Positions 53,405 through 60,849 of a DNA stretch of 64,000 bases are shown one piece after another. Origin of the DNA: Neomegalonema perideroedes DSM 15528 (GTDB lineage Bacteria; Pseudomonadota; Alphaproteobacteria; Rhodobacterales; Rhodobacteraceae). The DNA is taken from contig NZ_KB893654.1 of the NCBI RefSeq assembly GCF_000374145.1, positions 124,001 through 188,000 of the forward strand, written 5' to 3'. The position numbers and the translations under genes were made by a program. The stretch's first letter is position 1, and the number at the start of each line of letters is the position of its first letter. The notes beneath the pieces are model-generated. The model worked only from the letters and a program-made list of their open reading frames with translations, searched no databases and was not told the origin of the DNA.

Positions 53405-54778
53405 ATGCGCGACTTCAGCGCCGAATCTTACGATTCCTCCCGTGATTTTCCGGTCACGAACCGGGCCGTTCTGGCCATCGCCGTTCCCATGTCCCTCGCT
53501 TATCTGACGACGCCCTTTCTCGGCGTGGTCAACACGGCGGTGGTCGGGCGCATGGGCGAGGCCGCCCTCATCGGCGGATTGGCCGTCGGGGCGGTGGTCA
53601 TCGACTTCGTTTTCAGCTGCTTCAACTTCCTGCGCTCGGGCACCACCGGACTGGTGGCGCAGGCCCTCGGCCATGGCGACGAGGCCGAGGAGCAGGCCGC
53701 CTTTCTGCGCGCGGCGGCGGTGGCTCTGGCGGCGGGCGCGATTCTGGCTCTGGCGGCGCCTCTGGTCGCCTGGGCGGGGCGGGCCTTCATGCAGGCCGAT
53801 CCGGCGGTGAGCGCCGCCATGGAGGTCTACGTCCGCATCCGCATGCTCGGCGCGCCGCTGATTCTGCTGAATTACGCGATCCTCGGCTATGTGCTGGGGC
53901 GCGGCGAAGGCCGGACGGGCCTCGGGATTCAACTCGCGCTGAACGGGGCGAATCTGGTCCTCTCGCTGAGTCTGGGGCTCTGGATGGGCTGGGGCGTGGC
54001 GGGGGTGGCTTGGGCGACCATCGGCGGCGAGGCTCTGGCGGCCATCGTGGGGCTGGCGCTCGTGAAGCGGCGTTTCGCGCGGGCCAAGGCCCGGCCGAGC
54101 CGGGCGCTTCTGCGCGATCCGGCGGCTTTCCGGCGCATGATGGCCATGAACGGCGACATCATGGCGCGCTCCTTCGCTTTGCTCTGCGTTTATCTGCTCT
54201 TCGCGCGGCAGGGGGCGCAATTCGGCCCGGAGGTTCTGGCGGCCAACGCGCTGCTGATGAATCTCTTCGTGCTGCTGACCTTCTTCATGGACGGCTTCGC
54301 CATGGCCGCCGAGCAGATGGGCGGACGCGCCTATGGCGCGGGCCTGCGCCGGACTTTCCTGCGGGCGGTGCGTCTGACGACGCTCTGGTCGGCGGCGATG
54401 GGGCTGGTCTCGGCGGGCTGCATCCTGCTCTTCGGCGACCGGCTGGTCTCCGGCATGACCAATCTGCCGGAGGTGCGGGCTCTGGCCCATGAGCATCTGC
54501 TCTGGGCGGCCTTCGCGGGATTCTCGGGCTTCCTCGCCTTTCAGATGGACGCCGTCTTCATCGGCGCCTCATGGTCGCGCGACATGCGGAACCGCATGAT
54601 CCTCTCGGTGGCGATCTTCGTCGCGGCTTTGTGGATGCTGATTCCGCTGTTCGGGAATCATGGGCTTTGGGCGGCGCTGCACGTCTGCTTCGTCGCGCGG
54701 GGCCTGACGCTCTTCGCCCGGCTGCCGAGGCGGATGCGGGAGGGATTTCCCGCCTCCGCGCCCATCATGGCCGCCTAA
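53405..54778 (+). CDS. MATE family efflux transporter
   Basis: A 457-aa multidrug/organic cation antiporter with about 12 membrane helices. The N-terminal AVPMSLAYLTTPFLGVVNTAVVGRMGEAALIGGLAVG is the DinF/NorM-like signature, and the second half repeats it (AANALLMNLFVLLTFFMDGFAMAAEQ). DinF-type subgroup is likely. Its stop overlaps the stop of the convergent SHMT-like gene. Confidence 0.94.
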   Translation: MRDFSAESYDSSRDFPVTNRAVLAIAVPMSLAYLTTPFLGVVNTAVVGRMGEAALIGGLAVGAVVIDFVFSCFNFLRSGTTGLVAQALGHGDEAEEQAAFLRAAAVALAAGAILALAAPLVAWAGRAFMQADPAVSAAMEVYVRIRMLGAPLILLNYAILGYVLGRGEGRTGLGIQLALNGANLVLSLSLGLWMGWGVAGVAWATIGGEALAAIVGLALVKRRFARAKARPSRALLRDPAAFRRMMAMNGDIMARSFALLCVYLLFARQGAQFGPEVLAANALLMNLFVLLTFFMDGFAMAAEQMGGRAYGAGLRRTFLRAVRLTTLWSAAMGLVSAGCILLFGDRLVSGMTNLPEVRALAHEHLLWAAFAGFSGFLAFQMDAVFIGASWSRDMRNRMILSVAIFVAALWMLIPLFGNHGLWAALHVCFVARGLTLFARLPRRMREGFPASAPIMAA

Positions 54779-56073
54779 CTGACGAAGCGGAAGCCCGTGA
54801 AGCGGCGGCGGAAGGCCGAGACCTCCGCCGCGACGCTCTCCGGCGCCTCGTAAAGCGCCCGGCCGATCAGCCGCGCGAGTTCGGGCGCCTCCTGAGGCGT
54901 CAGGCCGCGCCGGACCATCTCCGAAGTTCCGAGCCTCAGCCCGTCGCCCTCCGGGATCGGCAGGCCGATGGCGCAGGCCAGCAGATTAGCCTTCCTCAGG
55001 CGCTGAGCCATGGCGCCGCCGCCGCCCCAGTCCTTCGCCTCCAGAGCCAATTGATGCGAGCGGGTTTCGCCGTAAACCGGCAAGCCCTCGGCCCGGAGCG
55101 CCGCCTCCAGAGCCTGCGCCGTTTCGACCATGGCGCGGGCGTAGGCGGGGCCGTTGGGCGCGCGCCAGTCGAGCAGGGCGTAGGCGAGGGCGGCGGCCTT
55201 GCCGGGATCGGAATTGGCGGTGAGGCCGGGAAAGGCGATGGCGTCGAGCCTCTGCGCGAGATCCGGCTCATTGGTCAGGATCAGCCCCGAAGGCGGCCCG
55301 CCGAGGCTTTTATAGCAGCTCATGGTGAGGAGATGCGCGCCCTCCTTCAGCGGATTGGGCCAGACCCCGCCCGCGATGGGGCCGGAGAGATGGGCCGCGT
55401 CGAAGAGGAGCTTCGCCCCGACCTCATCGGCGATGCTCCGGATTTCGGCCACCGGATGGGGCGTGAAGTTCAGGCTGCCGCCGATGCTGATCAGCTTGGG
55501 CCGGAGCCTCAGGGCCTGTTCGCGCAACAGCTCCAGATCGACCGTATAGGCGCCGGAGCGGTCGGGCGCGGAGTTATGGACCTCCAGCCCGTAAAGCCCC
55601 GCCGCGCCGGGCGTCTGATGGGTCACATGGCCGCCGATGGCCGCCGGAGGCGTGATCACGCGGTCGCCCGCCTTGGCGCAGGCCATGAAGCTCATGAGAT
55701 TGGCGAGGGCGCCCGAAGGCGCGCGGATCTCGGCGAAGCGGGCTCCGAAGATCTCCATGGCGAGGTTGCGGGCGATCTCCTCGATCTCTTCGATCGCCTC
55801 CAGCCCGGTCTCGTATTTCGCCCCCGCATGGCCGAGCGAAGGCCGCGAGCCGAGCCCCTGCGCAAGAGCCGCCTCGGCCCGCGGATGCATGACGTTGGCG
55901 GCGGGATCGAGGTTCACGCAGTCCTCGTCATGGATTCGGCGATTCCAGAGAATCAGCCGATCCAGCTCCGCCCGCAGCTCCGCCGAGCTGGCGCCCTCCA
56001 GCCGCGCGGCGATCTCCGTCGCCCGCGTCGCGCTTTGCGCGGCGAGCCATGTCCTGCCTTCGCCTTCCGCCAT
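54775..56073 (-). CDS. SHMT-like PLP enzyme (divergent serine hydroxymethyltransferase family)
   Basis: A 432-aa fold type I PLP enzyme. NLDPAANVMHPRAEAALAQGLGSRPSLGHAGAKYETG and FGARFAEIRAPSGALANLMSFM follow the SHMT plan, and DAAHLSGPIAGGVWPNPL is the SHMT DMAHIAG region. The PLP-lysine segment reads TMSCYKSLGGPPSG instead of TTTTHKTLRGPRGG, so the residues around the cofactor and folate differ. It is probably a paralogue acting on another beta-hydroxy amino acid (for example an alpha-methylserine or threonine-aldolase type reaction, inference), not the housekeeping GlyA. AAGGGAGG precedes the ATG at 56073. Confidence 0.85.
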   Translation of the reverse strand: MAEGEGRTWLAAQSATRATEIAARLEGASSAELRAELDRLILWNRRIHDEDCVNLDPAANVMHPRAEAALAQGLGSRPSLGHAGAKYETGLEAIEEIEEIARNLAMEIFGARFAEIRAPSGALANLMSFMACAKAGDRVITPPAAIGGHVTHQTPGAAGLYGLEVHNSAPDRSGAYTVDLELLREQALRLRPKLISIGGSLNFTPHPVAEIRSIADEVGAKLLFDAAHLSGPIAGGVWPNPLKEGAHLLTMSCYKSLGGPPSGLILTNEPDLAQRLDAIAFPGLTANSDPGKAAALAYALLDWRAPNGPAYARAMVETAQALEAALRAEGLPVYGETRSHQLALEAKDWGGGGAMAQRLRKANLLACAIGLPIPEGDGLRLGTSEMVRRGLTPQEAPELARLIGRALYEAPESVAAEVSAFRRRFTGFRFVS

Positions 56074-56373
56074 GACGGCCTCCCTTTTAGCTTTCTGTCG
56101 TTTTCGGCCTCGAATCCGGCGCGAAACTTGCTCTGATCGGCCCTCGCGACGCTCTTCGGCGCGGCGTAGTCTGGCCCGAGCCGCCCGGAAATCCAAGCCG
56201 GAGCGCAAGGCCGCATGACGCCTCTGTGTCGGAATGGCGCGGTAAGATCCTTGCGGGGCTTCTTTTCAAGAGACATGAAAATTGCTATAAGGATTCCGTA
56301 GGGTTTTAGAGGACGCGTCGCCTGCGAGGCGGCGCTTTCGGGCTTTTGCGGACGGCTGATCAGGAGACGCGTC
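56074..56373. other. 300-bp divergent region between the SHMT-like gene and pckA
   Basis: Contains the leader of the SHMT-like gene and the pckA promoter. A run of lower GC lies at about 56262-56315. No ORF stands out. Confidence 0.6.
56263..56291 (+). promoter_or_regulatory. probable pckA promoter with an overlapping dyad
   Basis: TTTTCA (56263-56268), a 17-base spacer and TATAAG (56286-56291) make a sigma70-like promoter. The -35 is also one arm of a perfect inverted repeat TTTTCA-N7-TGAAAA (56263-56281), a likely regulator site. Confidence 0.55.
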
Positions 56374-57975
56374 GTGACGAATTCAGGCTTGCGGAATGAG
56401 GCGCTGGGCCTCGAGAAACTGGGTCTGGAGGCGCGTTCTGTCTCCTGGAACGACCTGCCCCCGGTTCTGGCGCAGCGCGCCGTGCGGAGCGGCGAGGGCG
56501 AATTGCTGCTCGGCGGCGCTCTGGCCGTCAAGACGGGCAAGCATACGGGCCGCTCGCCCAAGGATAAGTTCGTCGTCCGCGAGCCCTCGGTCGAGAATTC
56601 GATCTGGTGGGAGAACAACCGCCCCCTCGCGCCCGCGGCCTTCGAGACGCTCAAGGCCGACATGTTCGCCCACGCCAAAAGCCTCGACCTCTACGCGCAG
56701 GATCTCTACGGCGGCGCCGATCCGGCTTATCGGCTGAACGTCCGCATGGTCACCGAACTGGCTTGGCACGCGCTTTTCATCCGCCAGCTTCTGCGCCGTC
56801 CCGAAGCCGCCGAGCTGGCGAGCTTCTCGCCTGAGTTCACCATCGTCAATCTTCCGAGCTTCAAGGCCGATCCGGCCCGCCACGGCTGCCGCAGCGAGAC
56901 GGTCATCGCCATCTCCTTCGAGCAGAAGCTGGTGCTGATCGGCGGCACCTCCTACGCCGGCGAGAATAAGAAGTCGGTCTTCACGATCCTGAACTACCTG
57001 CTTCCGGCCAAGGGCGTCATGCCCATGCATTGCTCGGCCAACCACGCCCGCGGCGACGCGGCGGACGCGGCGGTCTTCTTCGGGCTTTCCGGCACCGGCA
57101 AGACCACGCTTTCGGCCGATCCCTCGCGCATCCTCATCGGCGACGACGAGCATGGATGGTCCGAGAACGGCGTCTTCAACTTCGAAGGCGGCTGCTACGC
57201 GAAGACCATCCGCCTCTCCGCCGAGGCCGAGCCTGAGATCTACGCCGCCACCTCGAAATTCGGCGTGGTGCTGGAGAACGTCGTTTACGACGAGCGCACC
57301 CGCCTGATCGACTTCGACGACGGCTCGCTGACCGAAAACACCCGCGTCGCCTATCCGCTGGACGTGATCGCCAACGCCTCGGAGACCGGCCTCGGCGGCT
57401 TCCCGCGCAATGTGGTCATGCTCACCTGCGACGCCTTCGGCGTGCTGCCGCCTATCGCGCGGCTGACTCCGGCTCAGGCGATGTATCACTTCCTTTCGGG
57501 CTTCACCGCCAAGGTCGCGGGCACCGAAAAGGGCGTCACCGAGCCCGAGCCGACCTTCTCCACCTGCTTCGGCGCGCCCTTCATGCCGCGTCATCCGCGG
57601 GTCTACGGCGACCTGCTCCGCGAGAAGATCGCGCGGCACGGCGCGAGCTGCTGGCTGGTCAACACCGGCTGGACCGGCGGCGCCTACGGCGTCGGCAAGC
57701 GCATGCCGATCAAGGCGACGCGCGCGCTGCTCACCGCCGCGCTGGACGGCTCGCTGAACAAGGCGAAGTTCCGCAAGGATCCGAAATTCGGCTTCGAGGT
57801 TCCGCTCGAAGTTCCAGGCGTGGATTCCTCCCTGCTCGACCCGCGCGGCACTTGGGCCGACGCCTCCGCCTATGACGCTCAGGCCGATAAGCTGGTGCGC
57901 ATGTTCATCGAGAACTTCGCCCAATATGAGGAGCAGGTCGGCGAGGAGATCCGCGCCGCCGCCCCCGGCCGCTGA
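56374..57975 (+). CDS. pckA: phosphoenolpyruvate carboxykinase (ATP)
   Basis: Gluconeogenic enzyme, oxaloacetate + ATP to PEP. The 533-aa product has the PCK P-loop [16 protein letters not shown], the metal-site [23 protein letters not shown] and [15 protein letters not shown], all of the ATP-dependent family. It starts at GTG (56374) with CAGGAG before it; an ATG nine codons further in is not needed. Ends at a strong terminator. Confidence 0.98.
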   Translation: MTNSGLRNEALGLEKLGLEARSVSWNDLPPVLAQRAVRSGEGELLLGGALAVKTGKHTGRSPKDKFVVREPSVENSIWWENNRPLAPAAFETLKADMFAHAKSLDLYAQDLYGGADPAYRLNVRMVTELAWHALFIRQLLRRPEAAELASFSPEFTIVNLPSFKADPARHGCRSETVIAISFEQKLVLIGGTSYAGENKKSVFTILNYLLPAKGVMPMHCSANHARGDAADAAVFFGLSGTGKTTLSADPSRILIGDDEHGWSENGVFNFEGGCYAKTIRLSAEAEPEIYAATSKFGVVLENVVYDERTRLIDFDDGSLTENTRVAYPLDVIANASETGLGGFPRNVVMLTCDAFGVLPPIARLTPAQAMYHFLSGFTAKVAGTEKGVTEPEPTFSTCFGAPFMPRHPRVYGDLLREKIARHGASCWLVNTGWTGGAYGVGKRMPIKATRALLTAALDGSLNKAKFRKDPKFGFEVPLEVPGVDSSLLDPRGTWADASAYDAQADKLVRMFIENFAQYEEQVGEEIRAAAPGR

Positions 57976-58026
57976 GCCGCCGTCCTTCGCGAGGGGCCTG
58001 AAGCCCCGCCGCGCGCCGATCTGCGC

Positions 58027-58064
58027 AAGGCCGTCCCGTTTCGGGGCGGCCTTCGTCTTTTTTT
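58027..58064 (+). terminator. rho-independent terminator of pckA
   Basis: AAGGCCGTCCC (58027-58037) and GGGGCGGCCTT (58043-58053) pair with one T-G pair around GTTTC, followed by CGTC and eight T residues. Confidence 0.88.
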
Positions 58065-58120
58065 GAGCCGGAGACGGGAGTTCTCCCGCGATCCGCCACG
58101 AAAAAACAAGGAGTTAGACC

Positions 58121-58192
58121 ATGGATTGCGCTTGCATGAGCTTTGCATCCCTCCCGGCGAGACCTTCAGACGAAGGTTCTCCCCGGACTTAG
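58121..58192 (+). CDS. possible 23-aa leader peptide upstream of the PilZ gene
   Basis: ATG at 58121 preceded by AAGGAG at an ideal distance opens MDCACMSFASLPARPSDEGS and ends at TAG (58190-58192), 17 bases before the PilZ start. It is out of frame with PilZ. The ribosome binding site is better than most in the window, but nothing else shows that it is translated. Confidence 0.4.
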   Translation: MDCACMSFASLPARPSDEGSPRT

Positions 58193-58209
58193 GCTCAGGA
58201 GTGAAGCAT

Positions 58210-58554
58210 ATGTTTAAAAAACGCGCCGCGGCCGCCGTCGCCCATGAGAGCCGCACCTCCGATCGTCGTCTCGCCGCGGGCGTCCGCGCGGTTCTGGATG
58301 GTCATTACGTCTCGGTGCTCGACATCTCCTCCGGCGGTTTGCGGGTCTCCGTGGCCTCTCCGCCCCGCGTGGCGCTGCTGACCGTCTACGAGAACGGCGC
58401 CAAGACTCTGGAGACCCCCGCCGTGCTCTGCTGGCGGCGCGGCCATGAGGCCGGATACGCCTTCCGCCGGAATCTCGGGGTCTATCAGGTGAATCCCGCC
58501 GAGCATCATCAGCGCCGCAACGGGTCGGCTCTGCGCGCGCGCCTCGGCTTCTGA
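58210..58554 (+). CDS. PilZ domain protein (putative cyclic di-GMP receptor)
   Basis: A 114-aa single-domain PilZ protein. The c-di-GMP motif is present in altered form: basic residues RTSDRRLAAGVRA (15-27) for RxxxR and DISSGGLRVSV (about 37-47) for D/NxSxxG. It may control motility, adhesion or exopolysaccharide. The ATG at 58210 has AGGAG nine bases before it. It is preceded by the possible 23-aa leader ORF. Confidence 0.85.
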   Translation: MFKKRAAAAVAHESRTSDRRLAAGVRAVLDGHYVSVLDISSGGLRVSVASPPRVALLTVYENGAKTLETPAVLCWRRGHEAGYAFRRNLGVYQVNPAEHHQRRNGSALRARLGF

Positions 58555-58702
58555 GGCGCTGCGGGCCGCGCCCTGCTGAGAAGGGGCTCCTCCCTCATGG
58601 AAACGCCCTCCCCGAAATCCCGGAGAGGGCGCCGTCGAAAGCGAGGAGAAGCCGTCGCGGCTCTCGCCCGTTCTCCGCAAGGGAGGACGGACGAGGGCTG
58701 AA

Positions 58703-58722
58703 GCGTTTTCCGGCGAAGCCGG
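58703..58722 (-). repeat. dispersed repeat, half copy
   Basis: GCGTTTTCCGGCGAAGCCGG: one outer arm plus an inner stem CCGGCGAAGCCGG. It is repeated exactly 26 bp further on as the first half of the next copy. Confidence 0.75.
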
Positions 58723-58728
58723 ACTGGA

Positions 58729-58770
58729 GCGTTTTCCGGCGAAGCCGGAGGGGCTTCGCCTCGTGAACGC
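58729..58770 (-). repeat. dispersed structured intergenic repeat, copy 5
   Basis: Inverted orientation. Outer arms GCGTTTTC and GTGAACGC (imperfect), inner arms GCGAAGCC and GGCTTCGC, internal loop CG opposite the CTC stretch. It has a 20-bp direct duplicate of its first half immediately to the left. Confidence 0.75.
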
Positions 58771-58787
58771 GCCGCCAAGCGAAAGCC

Positions 58788-58826
58788 GAGAGCGTTTCAC
58801 GACGCAGTTTGGTCGGGAAGGCGCTC
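58788..58826 (+). repeat. dispersed repeat, degenerate copy
   Basis: Keeps AGCGTTTCACGACGC and TTTGGTCGG but has lost the second inner arm and resumes at GAAGGCGCTCT. Looks like a deletion derivative of the family. Confidence 0.6.
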
Positions 58827-58844
58827 TAAGCCGCGGCGCAAGCC

Positions 58845-59492
58845 TCAGGCGTGCTTGCTCTTCTTGCCGCCATGGCTGCCGCCGTGGCCGCTCTGAGAGC
58901 CCCAATTGCTCCCCCAGCTGCCGCCGCCGTGGTTGTTGTTGGAGCCGCCGGTCTTGCCGCCGCCATGCGAGCCGCCTTTGCCGCCCTGAGAGCCCCAGTT
59001 GCCCCAGCTGCCGCCGCCGGCGTGATGCGAGCCGCCGCCTTTGGAGCCGCCCTTAGAGCCGCCCTTGCCGCCCTGAGAACCCCAGTTGCCCCAGTTGCCC
59101 CAATTGCCGCCGCCGTGGTTGTTGGAGCCGCCGGTCTTGCCGCCGCCATGCGAGCCGCCCTTGCCGCCCTGAGAGCCCCAGTTGCCCCAATTGCCGCCGC
59201 CGTGGTTGCTGGAGCCGCCGGTCTTGCCGCCGCCGTGCGAGCCGCCCTTGCCGCCCTGAGAACCCCAGTTGCCCCAGTTGCCCCAATTGCCGCCGCCGGC
59301 CTGATGCGAGCCGCCGGTCTTGCCGCCGCCGTGCGAGCCGCCCTGAGAGCCCCAATTGCCCCAGCTGCCGCCGTGGTTGCTGGAGCCGCCGGTCTTGCCG
59401 CCGCCATGCGAGCCGCCCTTGCCGAAGATGCTGCCGCCGCCGAAGCCGCCGAAAGAACCGCCTTTGCCGAGGCCGCCGATGTTCAAGCCCAT
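58845..59492 (-). CDS. glycine/tryptophan/asparagine repeat protein, unknown
   Basis: A 215-aa low-complexity protein. After an N-terminal Gly/Phe block (about 1-25), six imperfect 27-32 residue repeats follow, each of the plan GGSHGGGKTGGS, then NHGGG, then WGNWGSQGGK; two of them carry an extra NWG. The C-terminus is basic (GGKKSKHA). No signal peptide or membrane helix. The pattern of Gly, Trp, Asn, Lys and an AAAGGA site before ATG 59492 favours this strand over the antisense Ala/Pro frame. Own promoter and AT-rich leader. No family recognised; it may form condensates, coat surfaces or bind nucleic acid. Confidence 0.7.
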   Translation of the reverse strand: MGLNIGGLGKGGSFGGFGGGSIFGKGGSHGGGKTGGSSNHGGSWGNWGSQGGSHGGGKTGGSHQAGGGNWGNWGNWGSQGGKGGSHGGGKTGGSSNHGGGNWGNWGSQGGKGGSHGGGKTGGSNNHGGGNWGNWGNWGSQGGKGGSKGGSKGGGSHHAGGGSWGNWGSQGGKGGSHGGGKTGGSNNNHGGGSWGSNWGSQSGHGGSHGGKKSKHA

Positions 59493-59579
59493 GATCGAAT
59501 CCTTTGCAGTTGAAGACGGCGCCCACCCGCTGGGGCGTTCCGTCTTTCGTTTCGATATGGATCACAGTATTGCGATTGA

Positions 59580-59608
59580 TTTACAGTCGGCAAGCATAAA
59601 CGTATCAA
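59580..59608 (-). promoter_or_regulatory. probable promoter of the glycine-rich protein gene
   Basis: On the minus strand TTGATA (59608-59603), a 17-base spacer and TGTAAA (59585-59580), followed by a leader of about 80 bases with AAAGGA before the start codon. Confidence 0.5.
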
Positions 59609-59688
59609 ATAAATACAATATAGCCTTTAGGTTATAAAATCCCCGGTTTGAGCCTGAGCCGCGCTAAAAACTTCCTTCCTCGGAAAAA

Positions 59689-59700
59689 CGTATAAATACG
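59689..59700. promoter_or_regulatory. CGTAT dyad in the AT-rich island
   Basis: CGTAT and ATACG flank AA, a perfect 12-bp dyad overlapping a TATAAA hexamer. A related CGTATCAAATAAATAC lies at 59601-59616 over the promoter of the glycine-rich gene; the shared CGTAT could be a common operator. Confidence 0.35.
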
Positions 59701-59727
59701 GATCCTTAGATTGGGAGGTATACAGCC

Positions 59728-59853
59728 ATGCTCCTTTTTGACGTGATTCGAAGTCTTGATTCGGGATGGAGAAGGGGAGGCGTTCTGGAGGAAGGCGCTT
59801 CGATTTGGGGCGGGCGCGCCGCTCCGCCCCGGAGAAGGAGCGGCGGCCCGTGA
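59728..59853 (+). CDS. possible 41-aa protein, unknown
   Basis: ATG at 59728 has GGGAGG ten bases upstream and opens MLLFDVIRSLDSGWRRGGVL, ending at TGA (59851-59853) with an Arg/Gly/Pro-rich tail. A TATAAA lies 30 bases upstream. It is divergent from the glycine-rich gene across the AT-rich island. Coding status rests only on the ribosome binding site and context. Confidence 0.3.
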   Translation: MLLFDVIRSLDSGWRRGGVLEEGASIWGGRAAPPRRRSGGP

Positions 59854-59863
59854 AGCGCGCGCT

Positions 59864-60607
59864 CTAGCGCAGCGCCGCCCGCGCCAGAGCCGCGCCCGCG
59901 CCGTTCGGATCGCGCGCCAGAGCCTCGCGCCAATCGGCCTGAGCCCCCGCCGAATCGCCCAGAGCCCGCCGCGCCGCGCCGCGCTCGTAGAGCGCCAGAC
60001 TCGAGGAGGGCGCGAGCTGGACCGCCGCCTCGGCGCTGCGCAGGGCCCCCGCCGCGTCGCCCGTCCGGCGCAGAGCCGCCGCATGGAGGCTGCGCAACTC
60101 CGAATCCTGCGGCGAAAGCCGGATCGCCTCCGCCAGATCCGCCGCCGCGCCCGCAGCCTCGTTCAGAGCCGCCCGCGCCCGCGCCCGGCCTTCATAGGCC
60201 GCCGCGCTCGGCGCCGCGCTCAGGGCGTGGCCGTAATCGGTTTGGGCGCCCGAGGCGTCGCCGCCCTCCAGCCGCAGATCCGCCGCCTGAAGGAAGATCT
60301 CGCCGCGCTGGGCCGCCAGAGGCGTCTCCATGGCCAGAGACTCCAGCGCCACGGCGGCCTCGAGCCCGCGCCCCAGCCCGGCCAGAGCCATGGCCTCGCA
60401 ATGGCGCGCAGCAGCTCCGCCGCCTGCGCCGCGCCAGCCTTGGGCCTCGGCCAGAGCCCCGGCGGGGTCGGCGGCCGCCCGCGCCGCGCAGGCCTCGTAA
60501 CGGTCGGCGGGATGGGCGGCGCTCGGGGCGGCGCTCGGGGCGGCGCTTTGCGCGAAGGCGGGCGCCGCCGGAATCAGAAGCAGGGAAAGCAGAGACAGGG
60601 CGCGCAT
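59864..60607 (-). CDS. exported tetratricopeptide-repeat protein
   Basis: A 247-aa protein with a signal peptide (MRALSLLSLLLIPAAPAFAQ) followed by a Ser/Ala/Pro spacer and several TPR-like helical pairs from about residue 60 to 245 (ALAEAQGWRGAGGG, QTDYGHALSAAPSAAAYEGRARARAAL, DLAEAIRLSPQDSELRSLHAAALRR, GDSAGAQADWREALARDP). Probably a periplasmic protein-interaction scaffold. Divergent from the SRP RNA. Confidence 0.85.
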   Translation of the reverse strand: MRALSLLSLLLIPAAPAFAQSAAPSAAPSAAHPADRYEACAARAAADPAGALAEAQGWRGAGGGAAARHCEAMALAGLGRGLEAAVALESLAMETPLAAQRGEIFLQAADLRLEGGDASGAQTDYGHALSAAPSAAAYEGRARARAALNEAAGAAADLAEAIRLSPQDSELRSLHAAALRRTGDAAGALRSAEAAVQLAPSSSLALYERGAARRALGDSAGAQADWREALARDPNGAGAALARAALR

Positions 60608-60690
60608 GGGGCTTCCTTAAAGAGCGGGGTCGAAAGGCCGCGCAGTCTATCCCTCCCGGCGCCTCCATGCGAGGCCCCCGCCTTCTCCCC

Positions 60691-60720
60691 TTGCGCAAAG
60701 CCGCGTGAGGCCGATATAGA
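60691..60720 (+). promoter_or_regulatory. probable promoter of the SRP RNA
   Basis: TTGCGC (60691-60696), an 18-base spacer and TATAGA (60715-60720), seven bases before the predicted 5' end of the RNA. Confidence 0.55.
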
Positions 60721-60724
60721 AGCG

Positions 60725-60822
60725 GCGGGAGGTCGTGCGGGCGAAAGCCTCGCCAACTCGGTCAGGTCCGGAAGGAAGCAGCCGTAACGAGACCGCTTTC
60801 GGGTCGTGCGGCCTCTCCCGAG
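60725..60822 (+). ncRNA. ffs: signal recognition particle RNA, small bacterial type (4.5S)
   Basis: The conserved apical domain GGTCAGGTCCGGAAGGAAGC, then AGCCGTAACGAGACC, is unmistakable; it binds Ffh. The 5' GGGAGG and 3' CCTCTCCC strands close a long hairpin of about 95 nt, and GGGCGAAAGCC / GGCTTTCG-type segments extend the stem. It lies just upstream of dnaX, a frequent arrangement. Confidence 0.95.
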
Positions 60823-60849
60823 ATCCGTTCCTTATGTTCAGGAGGCTGC

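Larger units (their letters stand above)
58555..58844. other. 290-bp gap with a cluster of dispersed repeats
   Basis: Lies between the PilZ gene and the end of the glycine-rich gene (convergent). It starts with a GC-rich hairpin candidate near 58595-58635 (CGCCCTCCCCG and CGGAGAGGGCG) and then holds one half, one full and one damaged copy of the dispersed repeat. No gene seen. Confidence 0.6.
59493..59863. other. 371-bp AT-rich intergenic island
   Basis: Between the glycine-rich gene (minus) and the TPR gene (convergent from the right). The part from 59560 to 59770 is strikingly AT-rich for this genome. It holds the promoter of the glycine-rich gene, two CGTAT-containing dyads and a possible 41-aa ORF on the plus strand. 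Confidence 0.7.

Noticed and set aside
58900-59420. CRISPR-like regular repeats
   Set aside because: The repeats are in-frame codon repeats of the glycine-rich gene, without constant-length unique spacers and without cas genes.
58851-59513. 220-codon Ala/Pro/Val frame on the plus strand
   Set aside because: Antisense of the glycine-rich gene; the minus strand has the better start site, promoter and amino-acid pattern. Some doubt remains because both are low-complexity.
59053-59565. 170-codon frame starting MIHIETKDGTPQRVG upstream of the glycine-rich gene
   Set aside because: Runs out of frame through the glycine-rich repeats as an Arg/Gln-rich shadow; its start lies in the leader with no ribosome binding site of note.
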